NCBI RefSeq assembly: GCF_026230105.1
Contig: NC_079486.1
Span: 7,378,001 to 7,442,000, forward strand
Direction of reading: 5' to 3'
DNA from: Diorhabda sublineata
Lineage: Eukaryota > Arthropoda > Insecta > Coleoptera > Chrysomelidae
DNA length: 64,000 nucleotides
Under the pieces are notes generated by a model. It searched no databases and was not told the origin of the DNA. It worked only from the letters and a program-made list of their open reading frames with translations. Positions 52,361 through 62,500 of this stretch are shown piece after piece. The first letter of the stretch is position 1, and every line of letters begins with the position of its first letter. A program made the position numbers and the translations under genes.

Positions 52361-52399
52361 GCAATTACTGTTGACCTACAAACAAAAACTAAACCTGGA

Positions 52400-53481
52400 G
52401 TGGATGATTGTGACATAAATGAAGAAGGTGGAGGATCAAATAATAATATCAATGAAGAAGAAAATGAAATTCCAGAAGAAACTGGAGGTGAAAACTTTGA
52501 GGAAATTAATGATCAAGAAATTGTAACCAGATCAAGAAGGGTGTCAAAGAAAAGAAATTATAAAGGTTACATTTCATACAATGTGATGAATAAGGAAACT
52601 TATAATGAAAAGCAAGATCCAAAGACCGTAGATGAAGCGATGTCAAGAAGTGACCGAAGAAAATGGGAAAAAGCAATGGAACGAGAGTACGAATCATTAA
52701 TGAAAAATGAGGCATGGATTTTAGTAGACCGTCCATCAAACAAAAATGTTGTGCAAAATAAGTGGGTGTTTTGTTTAAAAAGGAATTCAAATAATGAAAT
52801 ACGATATAATGCACGGCTAGTTGCAAAGGGTTTCACACAAACCTTTGGTATAGATTATTTTGAAACTTTTTCACCTGTAGTTAGATACTCTACAATAAGA
52901 ATATTGTTTGCTTTATCTGTAGAATTAAGTTTAGATATTGACCACTTAGACGTAGAAACTGCATTTTTAAACGGAAACTTGGATGAAGAAATTTACATGG
53001 TGCACCTGAGGGGTTTATTCTAAAAAATAATGAAAATAAAGTATGTTTATTAAAAAAGGCTATATATGGATTAAAACAATCCTCCAGAATTTGGAATATT
53101 AAAGTAAAAAATGTCTTAAAAGACTTAGGTTTTCAGCAATCAAGTTTTGAACCATGTATATTTTTCCAAAACAAGGACAAATTTATAATTCTAGTGGCCT
53201 TTTATGTTGATGATTTTTTAATTTGTTCAAATTCCTCAGTTTTTAAAACCAACCTCAATCAGGAATTGTCAAAACAATTTAAAATTAAAGACTTGGGGCC
53301 AATCAAATATTTTTTAGGTTTAAATATTGATTTTGACAAACAAAACAATTTGATTAAAGTTAATCAGAGGAACTATATTTTAGAATTATTAGAGCGTTTC
53401 AAGTTAGGTGATGCTAAAACTGTTTTGACTCCTATTGAAGTCGGTTTAAAATTGAAGCCATATTTGTTAGTGGTTTTTTAA
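52400..53481 (+). pseudogene. Copia reverse transcriptase, one-base deletion
   Basis: After an acidic linker (NEEENEIPEETGGEN), the polymerase reads EAMSRSDRRKWEKAMEREYE, NKWVFCLKRNSNNEIRYNA, RLVAKGFTQTFGIDYFETFS, VVRYSTIRILFALSVELSLD and VETAFLNGNLDEEIYM. A one-base deletion (GTGCACCTGAGG against GTGCAACCTGAGG in the inverted copy) near 52998 shifts the frame. In the downstream frame are AIYGLKQSSRIWN, the active site FYVDDFLICSN with both aspartates, and DLGPIKYFLGLNID. The frame then runs into the RNase H deletion after EVGLKLKP. Confidence 0.9.
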
Positions 53482-53735
53482 ATGAGTTTTGTGAGACTAA
53501 GCCCGTAATTCTTTTCAATGACAACCAAAGTGCACAAAAATTGTTAAAAAACCCTGTTTACCATAACAGAACTAAACATATAGACACTAAGTACCATTTT
53601 GTAAGGGAAGTAATTGAAAAAAATTTTGTTGAAATTAAATACATGCCTACTGAAAAAATGGTAGCAGATCTTTTAACAAAAGGGCTGCATAATCCCAAGC
53701 ATATTTTTTGTACTAAAAATATTGGTCTAAATTAA
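53482..53735 (+). pseudogene. Copia RNase H C-terminal remnant
   Basis: In the frame of 53541-53735 the sequence reads (upstream) EAIFVSGFLNEFCETKPVIL and NDNQSAQKLLKN, then HNRTKHIDTKYHFVREVIEK, EIKYMPTEKMVADLLTKG and the final IGLN stop. The junction KLKP to EAIFVSGF skips the C-terminal RT and the first three quarters of RNase H, including the early catalytic acidic residues. The same junction exists in the inverted copy. Confidence 0.85.
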
Positions 53736-53743
53736 TTGCTGGT

Positions 53744-53754
53744 TTAAGGGGTAG
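53744..53754 (+). other. Polypurine tract
   Basis: AAGGGGTAG lies directly before the LTR, as expected for the plus-strand primer site. Confidence 0.7.
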
Positions 53755-53951
53755 TGTTGTAAAAAATTACTGAACGTAACCCAGCAATTAAGTTGGCAAG
53801 GATGATTATTATGTCAAGAAAAGATAAAAAAAAATGGTTACTTTCACATTCAAGTCATTTTGTGTAGTTTTACTTCTAATATAATAAAAGTATAGAAGAA
53901 CCTGTATAAATTTCTTTTATTTATACTATAGAAGAAACGAATATTACAACA
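53755..53951 (+). repeat. Copia 3' LTR (197 bp)
   Basis: The LTR starts TGTTGTAAAAAATTAC and ends ATATTACAACA, so its ends are inverted repeats TGTTGTAA/TTACAACA of the TG...CA type. An AATAAAAG poly(A)-like motif lies around 53880. The 5' LTR is not present. Confidence 0.88.
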
Positions 53952-54035
53952 AAATCTGTCACACTGGGATTTTCTAGAAAACCAAAATAACTTGACAATT
54001 TTCAACAATTCTTTTGATTTAGTTACATATTCACT
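53952..54035 (+). repeat. Sliver of repeat X beyond the copia LTR
   Basis: AAATCTGTCACACTGGGATT and the sequence following it match repeat X at about 28720-28830 and the flank of the inverted copia at 61930-62022. It shares with the latter a deletion before GATTTAGTTACATATTCAC. It then jumps into the gypsy integrase relic. Confidence 0.85.
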
Positions 54036-54421
54036 GACTTTTCCAAATTTGTGTGGCTTTACCCAACAAAATAAACCACGACGAAAGAAGTGACATGTTG
54101 TCTTGAAAAATAGCGTAAAATATATCACCTCGTCCTGTAGGAGAGAAAGAAGGAACGTTTCATCCTAAAATCAACAAAATCAACCACGACGAAAGAAGTG
54201 ATATGTTGTCTTAGCATAAAATATTTGGAAGCCCGTCAAGGATAATATCTGACAGAGGATCCGCGTTCCGTTCTGAAAAATTCGAATCATATTGTCGAGA
54301 AGAAAATATTAAACATGTGTTAACAACTTGTGAAGTCCCACGAGGTAATGGAGAAGTGGAAAGGGTAAATAGGACCCTTATACCAGTCTTAACAAAACTT
54401 AGCGGCCGCAAGTTGAACTAA
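54036..54421 (+). pseudogene. Ty3/gypsy integrase relic (copy 2)
   Basis: It is equivalent to 45088-45462 and lacks the upstream RT piece. Readable motifs are RIISDRGSAFRSEKFESYC and VPRGNGEVERVNRTLIPVL, with R and V where copy 1 has K and A, closer to the family's usual motif. It is joined on the left to repeat X in the middle of the DDFSKF motif. Confidence 0.85.
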
Positions 54422-54439
54422 ATAAAAATTCTATTTGTG

Positions 54440-55765
54440 TTTAATTTCTATACACACTAGCGCCTCCCGCTATCCAAACGCCAAATTAAACACGATTTTA
54501 TAGACACTATCTATCTCTGTCGACCAATCGCCAAGCTAAAACATTATTCTATGGACACTAGCGCCTACTGCCGGTCAAACGCCAAATTAAACACGATTCC
54601 ATAGACAGTAGCGCCCCCAGCGAGCCAAACGCCAAACTAAACAAATTCCCATAAACACTGGCGCTTCCTGCTAGCACAAATCGCCAAACTAAAATACGAT
54701 TCTATAGTTACTAGCGCCCCCTACCGGCCAGACGCCAAATTAAGCACAGTTCCATAAACAAAAGCGCCTCTCGCTAGCAAAACGCAAAATTAAATACGAT
54801 TCTGAAGACATCAGTTACCTCTGCCGGCCAGACGCCAAACTAAACAAGATTCCATAGACACTAGTGCCTCCCACTAGTCAAAAGTCAAATTAAACACGAT
54901 TCTATAGACATATAAATCTATTTCAACAAATCGCCAAACTAAAATACGATTCTATAGTTACTAGCGCCCCCTACCGGCTAGACTCCAAATTAAGCACGGT
55001 TCCATAAACAAAAGCGCCTCTCGCTAGCAAAACGCCAAATTGAATACGATTCTGTAGACACCAGCGACCTCTGCCGGCCAAACGCCAAACTAAACAAGAT
55101 TCCATAGACACTAGCGCCTCCCGCTAGCCAAACGTCAAATTAAACACGTTTCTATTGACCGATCGCCAAACTAACCAAACACGAACTTACGCCATCTGGC
55201 GAGGAATAGTCAAACTGGAAGTACCTAGCGGCTGCAAGTTGATCTTGATAAAAATACTATTTGTGTTCGATTTCTATACACACCAGCTCCTCCTGTCGGT
55301 CAGACGCCAAACTAGACCCGATTCTATAGACACTAGCGCCCTCTGCCGGCCGGACGTCAAACTAAACACGATTCTATACACACTACCGCCCTCTGCCGTC
55401 CAAACGATAAACTAAAACACGAACTAGCGCCATCTAGCGAGGAATAGTCGAACTGAAAGTACTTAGCGGCCGCAAGTTAAACTAAATAAAAATTCTCTTT
55501 GTGTTCAATTTCTATACACACTAGCGCCCCCGCCAATTAGACACCAAACTAAATACGGTTCCATAGACGCCAAACTAAACAAGGTTCCATAGACACAAGC
55601 GCCTCCTGCCGGTCAAACGCCAAATTAAATACGATTCCATAGACAGTAGAGCCCCTGCCGGCCAGACGCCAAACTAAACACGGTTCCATAGACACTAGCG
55701 CACCCTGCTGGCCAGATGCCTAATTAAATTCAATTCTATAGACACTAGCGCCTCCCGCCAGCCAG
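54440..55765. repeat. 50-bp minisatellite, long array with higher-order structure
   Basis: About 25 degenerate units follow the pattern ACTAGCGCCTCCCGCTAGCC, AAACGCCAAATTAAACACGA, TTCTATAGAC. A block of about 245 bp (54685-54930, containing AAATCGCCAAACTAAAATAC) is repeated at 54930-55165, showing a higher-order unit. A different sequence, CTTAGCGGCCGCAAGTTAAA with TTGTGTTCAATTTC, occurs at the beginning, near 55225 and at 55465, dividing the array into subarrays. The array is much richer in GC than the surrounding DNA. Units contain the near-palindrome CTAGCG...CGCTAG. Confidence 0.9.
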
Positions 55766-58700
55766 ATATTGTCATTCGTTTTCTTAATGCTTATTTGACA
55801 CTTCACAATTTGTCACTATGCAATCCAATCAACCGTTTATTCTATAATTATATCCATTCAGATTTGAGATCATTATTGAAGGTATCTACGACTCCATTTT
55901 CCAATTCTTCTTCATACTTATACAATTCGAAATTATGTATGATTGTACCATTCAAGTCCAGAAAGAAATCATGCTCATATACGTTTCAAACGATAAGCAT
56001 TCTTACTTCTTTTCAGCATCATTTTCCTCATCATGGCTCTTCACATTACTACAAATATATAATAATAATAATTTGTTCGTGAGCTAAGTGATTTTTAAAA
56101 TATTTATTTTGCCAATCTATTACGAGATTTAAGTATATTAAATAAATCATTAAAATTTAGAAGAAATTCATCTGTAGTACCTGCATTATGGAAATATGTA
56201 TTAATATCTGTTCTCGATAAATAAAGAGGAACAGCTGCTCAATAACCATCACAAAAAGCCGTTACATTGTTTCCACCTTTACACTGATAAATTTCGCAAA
56301 TCATGCAACTTGGAATTTCGTCGAAATGGTCCAATTACAACTCTGGTTAGCAAAAAGATATCGAAAAAAATTATATATCATTAGAAAATCTACACTCTAG
56401 CGATGTTTATAAAAAAACAAAAGCTGCATACCACCTTTACTTTTTTTTAAACGCATGAATTTTTGTAATAATATGAATATTTAAGATATAATACATACTG
56501 TGAAAGTTATGAAGTTATAACTTCTTGCATGAGTTAAAATAAGAAGAGACATGAAAATCAGGAAAATGAAGAAAATAAAGTGAATTATTGAAGAAATGAG
56601 TCGCTTTAGAAAATATCTTGTTTAACAATTCAACAATTTTCTAAGTAAAATTGGGTTGGATGTCAGTAATTTACAAAAAGTTTTTGTCATAATAGTACAG
56701 CAAGTCAGCAATGTAAAAAATGAGATCAGGATTTGTTATGACAGCTATATATGATAAGGAATCAATCCGATAAGTTTTAAACATGAAAAAAAAAAGGATT
56801 ATGATAGAGTGGAGTGATAAACTCCATTTTAATAATGAAAATAATGAATTTTGATCTTCTGCTTTAGAAGATAATCTATAAAAAATACATCGGGTGAAAA
56901 AGAAGACATGTACCAACAAAATTAAAAGGAGTAACAAAAAGAGGCATATTCAAAATTATACTTATCTACAATTATTCTATATATCTCGTAACAGTAAAGG
57001 ATGACAGAGAGTTGAAAAGCTAAGAACAAATGTGCGAAAACATTTAGAAATGTGGTCCCCTCAAAATTCTTTATACATATAATTAATATAAAATAGATAC
57101 CTTCCACAGGACAGCTGTAAGCCTACATTTTGATGTTTAGGACTTGTTTTGAAAAGAATACTGTTCCCTTTTCGTTCTCTCAACGTTTTTGCTTCCATTA
57201 GAATGACTTGATAACAATATACTTTCAACTGGTTGTTGAGAAGCTAAAAAAACAAAACAAAAGTGTGTGGGTATGTATCAGTAGAAATGGCATTACCTCA
57301 CCCAATTCAAACAAACATGTTTCTTCAATATTCAACAACTCTAAAATACCTTAGACATGGAGTGCAGTAAACCATTAAGTTGCATTACAATGTATTCCCT
57401 AAGCTAAATTTACACTAACCAAGTCATATGCATACAGGACTTTTCAGGAAAATTCTTCATTACTCATTCAGTTTCATTGGCAGATATAGTGTTGAATTTG
57501 TACAAAGTGATGAAATGGGAAGTGACTTGAAAGTTCTTATTCAAAAACTGGTAAAGACAATAATTTGATGGAAACATGACATTGCTAAGGTTATTTTTTT
57601 TCAGACTAGTTTGAGATTTTCAAAGGAAGTCACCTAAAATACTTAACAAAATATATGATTTAATATCAAATATTGATGAGCAACTACTAATTATTTTGAT
57701 TAAGAGTAAATTTATTAGAAAAATATTAATATTTAGACAAATATCAACTCACTGGCAACATTTTTCAACAATTCATTGTAAACTACAAGTTACTTATTCT
57801 TCACAATTGGGGTGGAGTCTCTTTAAATCAAACCAATCAAAAATTACTCAATATTTTATTTTCTTACCTCAGAAATATGAATAAAACAAGTAAGATGTGT
57901 CAGAACAATACGAGGATCTTTTCTATCATTTATTTATTGTGCAGAAATACCACAGTTCATTTGAATGATCTTTATCTTGCAATTCCATAAGGTAGGTACT
58001 CCAAAACTACTAAAGATCCCCATGTGAATCCATCCAAACGCTCCTATTATATCAATCATTATATACAGGTAAATATTTAAAAAAAATGTGTTGTTGGGGA
58101 CTGTTTTATCAAATTTCCAAAAATATTTCCTAAATGATAGAATCACTGCAAAAATCTTCAAAGCCGGGTAGATGCTGTTCTCTTGTTGCTACTTCAATAA
58201 TATAATTCTTTTTTTGTAACTTGACATTCACAGACGTTACACTACAAATTTCCAGGCCCAGTTCAGATCAAGCTACCATAGCGAAATTAGTAAATATGTT
58301 AGAGTACATACAATTCTTTTTTATTAGAGGCCATTTTGGTAAATGAGAAATCACGCTGCTTTACCTAAAAATAAATTATTTGTAAACTACTTCCAGTATT
58401 GGTGTAGTGCTTATACTTGTTATTAAAAAAGATATTCAAACACTTGCCAACACCTTAAAAGCATATTCATCAACATGAAACATTGTGTTGTATACGTGAG
58501 TATTTTTATCAAATTACTTAGTTAAAGGTGTAGAAAATGTGAAAAATAATTGTACATACCTACTATAAGAATCAAAATTTTAAAAATTTATACATTTTCA
58601 GTCAAAATTTACTTCATTACATAAACTACATTCACTTAATCTTCACGTATAAAACTTAAACAAAACTTAAGTTTTCCAACTAGATACCAATTCCGTTTCT

Positions 58701-59832
58701 AACATTATAATGAATTCCGAAGTTCCTTTGTTTGAAACTTTGGTTTACTTTGACCTTGGACGTATAAAAAACATTAACCCAGCTGGCATGTTGCAATATA
58801 ACTGAAGCCAACTTACAGTAAACCTCAATGTTGTCAAATTTTACAAATTATTTGTTTATTATCTGGATGCATGTTACGTTTCAAATATATTTATTTATAC
58901 ATCGTAATATTATTAAAAACCAATAAGAATGTGGCTCTAGTTCTCACTAAATTTGGTTAATGGACAATATTTCCCACAATTGATCTAAACAAAGATCAAG
59001 AAAATAATTTTGGCGAGAATGTTTATGAAAAAATATAAGCTAGGCAACATTGCTACGTAACTGTATTCATTTATGTTTTTGTTTTATCTAGCATAGAATG
59101 TTTGAAAGAAATAATATCAAATACTAGTTTTATTTGAATTTATTTGAAAATTTACTATACACGTGTACCAACAAATCTTCGAGACAAACATATAGGTTTT
59201 TAATGAGGATATGCTTATTTATTATAATTATTAGTCAATTTAAGTCAAAAACAAGATGAAAGTAATGTGAAAACAAAAAACAAAGGCTAATAGATTAGCC
59301 TGGCCAGCAACTTCAGTACTTTCATCAAGTTGAAGTGAAAAGTTTGTTTTATTTAAACTGTAATAGTGAATTTGACCGATTTTTTTTTGCTTCCTTCTCA
59401 GTGAATGAAACTTCAGATTCTAACCTACAGAGTGTTCTGTTCCTTTTTTAGCTATCAACATGAATAGGCGATAAGATGCAAATGTAGCTTGTCTATTTTT
59501 CTCACCAGAAATTGATGTTTTCGTTATTGAGTTTGACTTTAAGAATTCTTTTTCTTTGTACTGAAAGAAATACATATGTTTTTTTTTGTGAAAAGTCTTT
59601 ACAGTTTTGAAGGTTTCATACTCTCATCAGTAAATACTTCGAAACATAAAACACACTGAGGTAGCAGGTTGTCATCTGTGTCAGTAACCACAAAAACCAT
59701 ATTTCAAATAATCAGCAATGTACTTATGGTTCGGTTTTGCCTTCTTAGGGACTTCTTTTAAAAATTCTAAACTAGCCTAATAAAAATAAGTTTTGCATTG
59801 AGATGTTTATTATTATAAATTATTAATAAATG
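55766..59832 (+). repeat. Repeat Y, copy 2
   Basis: It matches 45746-49612 nearly base for base. It keeps the roughly 200-bp piece (56890-57095) missing in copy 1; that piece has a counterpart in the third fragment at 40400-40610, so it is ancestral. It ends at 59832, where it passes into inverted repeat X. Confidence 0.85.
59272..59775 (-). pseudogene. hAT transposase N-terminus with BED-type zinc finger remnant (copy 2)
   Basis: It has the same content as 49063-49559, including the KYIADYLKYGF start, the CVLC half-finger and LQLDESTxVAGQANLLAF, with a few base differences (for example ACTTCAG for ACTTTAG near 59310). It is equally frameshifted. Confidence 0.8.
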
Positions 59833-60639
59833 AATTTTGTCTTATCACTTGTTTTTAAATAAGTATTTTTAAGGCAATTACCATTTAACCAATCTAATCA
59901 CTTTGTACAAATTAAACATTATATGTGCAAATCGAACTAAACGAGTAATGGAGAACTGTTCTGAAAAGTTTTGATTGTATGTGACTTGGTTGAGATATTA
60001 TAGATTATAAGGGAGACTAGCTAAAACGTTCAAATAAGATGTGAGAATGCTTATCGTTTGAAACGTAAATGAAAATGATTTCTTTCTGAACTTGATTGAT
60101 ACAATCATACCTAATTTAGAATTGTATAAGTATGGAGAATTGGAAAATGGAGCCGAAGATACCTCCAATAATGATCTTTAACTCGAATGGATACAATTAT
60201 GGAATAAACGTTTGATTGAATGGAAAAGTGTTGATTATTTCATAAAGTACGCGAGGACAATTTGTGTGCTGCATTTACTACTACCTACTGCTACCACCAC
60301 ACTTACTATTATACTGTCTGACGCCGTTTTCGATGTACTCCTCTAGTTTCTATGTGATTTGTACAAAACAAACAAAATATTACTACGTATAATTTGATAT
60401 CAAATGGTTATTTGATTGAATTAGTAACTCACTAAAGGTATTGAAGAAAATATGTAATTTGATCCATTTGGTCGAAAGATACAAAAAACTACAGAAAGAA
60501 GTGATTTATAAGATATCTACTGATTTTGGTATTTGTAATAACTGCAAATTATCAAAGGATTATTTCTTAAAGGAAAGATTATCATTACTCTGACTGAATT
60601 AGAACAACTCTAAAATTCAGTGGTAAGTTCAATAATTAC

Positions 60640-60921
60640 TCATCTTATACTGGATACTGTGAACAATTTGAAATTATTATTATAATTATTTTCTAGTTTA
60701 TGCTCTTTGAAAAATAGCAAATGAATGCTCTCAAATTTTTTCGATAATAATATAATGGGAATCGTATAGAACTGCTTTTGTTTCTTATAATTAAAAATCA
60801 CATTGTTAACAGAAGTTAATTTGAAATTAGAATTTTCTCTATATAGAAAAATTGTTTCTGATTTTGTATAATAGTGCTCGTTTCTATAATTGATCTTCAC
60901 ACAAATGTTTTTGTAATCCAT
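60640..60921 (-). CDS. Repeat X 'MDYKN' ORF, third copy
   Basis: The first 47 residues are identical to 28858-29076. The frame then continues differently (QKQFYTIPIILLSKKFESIH), because about 30 bp are missing after NYKK. Function unknown. Confidence 0.35.
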   Translation of the reverse strand: MDYKNICVKINYRNEHYYTKSETIFLYRENSNFKLTSVNNVIFNYKKQKQFYTIPIILLSKKFESIHLLFFKEHKLENNYNNNFKLFTVSSIR

Positions 60922-61439
60922 TTACTTAACACACTTTATCTGTCTTGATTGAACTTCTCAGTGAATATGTAACTAAATCCTAATTTTAATGTACGGACAA
61001 AAATAATTATTGAAAATTGTAAAGTTATTTTGGTTTTCTAGAAAATCCCAGTGTGACAGATTTTGTATAGAAATTTTAAAACTTTGACTTATATTTTGTA
61101 TTGATTGATGTCTTATACCTTGTTATTTTCAAACTAAAACTATTTAGATGATGTTTCTGTTTGCCAATGAACAAGAGAATTGTTCAGAAAATGGGAAAGT
61201 TTTGAAATTAAGAAAAAAGAAAGATCGTTTTAGTTCCATAAAAGGTTATTAGTTTTTCAACTAGAAATATTCAGACAATTTAAAACAAAATATGCTCCAG
61301 TTTCAACAACTAGGCCACGTAAGGATTCAGATTCCTATATCAAAATGAATCATTTATTGAGATCTCTCTGTGGTAAAGCATTGTCGGTCGAATATAAAAT
61401 CACCCTGTATTTACTGAGTTATATTTAGATTATGTAAAT

Positions 61440-61650
61440 TCCAAAGATAATAATAATCTTTTTGTATTTACTCAACCTCTAAACAGAACTAAATTTGTTT
61501 ATTTCAAAGAAGATCTGTGTATATTTTAGGATTTAGCCTTACTTCGTTTATTTTATATGTATGTTTTAATACAATTTCATTGTTGCTCTATTTTATACTG
61601 TTCACTCCTTTATTGTATGAGCAGCTTGAAATTGTTGTCACTATAGACTT
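61440..61650 (-). repeat. Repeat A, copy 3 (inverted)
   Basis: It is the reverse complement of the repeat A core (AACCTCTAAACAGAACTAAA through TCACTATAGACTTGGGC). It ends at 61650 by a jump to GCTCTTTGAAAAATAGCAAA of the adjacent repeat X unit. Confidence 0.7.
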
Positions 61651-61681
61651 GGGCTCTTTGAAAAATAGCAAATGAATGCTC

Positions 61682-61900
61682 TCAAATTTTTTCGATAATA
61701 ATATAATGGGAATCGTATAGAACTGCTTTTGTTACTTGCCATTTTTCTTGATTAAAAAATTTCTTATAATTAAAAATCACATTGTTAACAGAAGTTAATT
61801 TGAAATTAGAATTTTCTCTATATAGAAAAATTGTTTCTGATTTTGTATAATAGTGCTCGTTTCTATAATTGATCTTCACACAAATGTTTTTGTAATCCAT
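61682..61900 (-). CDS. Repeat X 'MDYKN' ORF, fourth copy
   Basis: The 72-codon frame differs from the copy at 28858 at only two residues (QVTKAVLYDS for QGTKAVLYDF). It is the copy nearest the inverted copia insertion. Confidence 0.35.
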   Translation of the reverse strand: MDYKNICVKINYRNEHYYTKSETIFLYRENSNFKLTSVNNVIFNYKKFFNQEKWQVTKAVLYDSHYIIIEKI

Positions 61901-62022
61901 TTACTTAACACACTTTATCTGTCTTGATTGAACTTCTGAGTGAATATGTAACTAAATCAAAATAATTATTGAAAATTGTGAAGTTATTTTGGTTTTCTAG
62001 AAAATCCCAGTGTGACAGATTT

Positions 62023-62211
62023 TGTTGTAATATTAGTTTCTTCTATAGTATAAATAAAAGAAATTTATACAGGTTCTTCTATACTTTTATTATATTAGAA
62101 GTAAAACTACACAAAATGACTTGAATCTGAAAGTAACCATTTTTTTTTATCTTTTCTTGACATAATAATCATCCTTGCCAACTTAACAACGTTCAGTAAT
62201 TTTTTACAACA
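62023..62211 (-). repeat. Copia 3' LTR, inverted copy (189 bp)
   Basis: It has the same TGTTGTAA/TTACAACA ends as 53755-53951, with a net 8-bp difference around the GGCAAG-AACGTTCAG region. The flank immediately outside (AAATCTGTCACACTGGG on the element strand) is the same as for copy 1. Confidence 0.88.
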
Positions 62212-62235
62212 CTACCCCTTAAACCAGCAATTAAT

Positions 62236-62500
62236 TTTGACCAATATTTTTAGTACAAAAAATATGCTTGGGATTATGCAGCCCTTTTGTTAAAAGATCT
62301 GTTACCATTTTTTCAGTAGGCATGTATTTAATTTCAACCAAATTTTTTTTCAATTACTTCCCTTACAAAATGGTACTTAGTGTCTATATGTTTAGTTCTG
62401 TTATGGTAAACAGGGTTTTTTAACAATTTTTGTGCACTTTGGCTGCCATTGAAAAGAATTACGGGCTTAGTCTCACAAAACTCATTTAAAAAACCACTAA
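62236..62500 (-). pseudogene. Copia RNase H C-terminal remnant (copy 2)
   Basis: It reads EAIFVSGFLNEFCETKPVIL and KHIDTKYHFVREVIEK, then shifts frame because of an extra base after GAAAAAAAATTTGG. Copy 1 is still open here. Confidence 0.8.

Larger units (their letters stand above)
50484..53951 (+). mobile_element. 5'-truncated Ty1/copia retrotransposon with 3' LTR (copy 1)
   Basis: The element lacks the 5' LTR, leader and gag N-terminus and starts in frame at 50484. It then carries gag, protease, integrase, reverse transcriptase, a shortened RNase H, a polypurine tract and a 197-bp 3' LTR. The inverted copy at 62023-64000 shares its internal RNase H deletion and its 3' flank, so both derive from one insertion. 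Compared with that copy it has private lesions: a TAA at 52358-52360 and a one-base deletion near 52998. Confidence 0.9.
59833..62022 (-). repeat. Repeat X, inverted and diverged third copy
   Basis: In reverse orientation it follows the order of 28080-29960: repeat A (61440-61650), left arm, MDYKN ORF, unknown ORF region and tandem-module sequence. It lacks the RTE insertion and has a single module copy, so it represents the state before those changes. A second, partial unit (61665-62022) adjoins it on the right and carries the copia insertion. Confidence 0.8.

Noticed and set aside
52506..52836. Minus-strand frames of 78 and 106 codons inside copia copy 1 (and plus-strand equivalents at 63132-63462)
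   Set aside because: Antisense shadows of the reverse transcriptase; they recur only because the copia recurs.
54440..55765. CRISPR array or tRNA cluster in the GC-richer repeat region
   Set aside because: Repeats are degenerate 50-mers without spacers, and no cloverleaf or A/B-box pair is visible.
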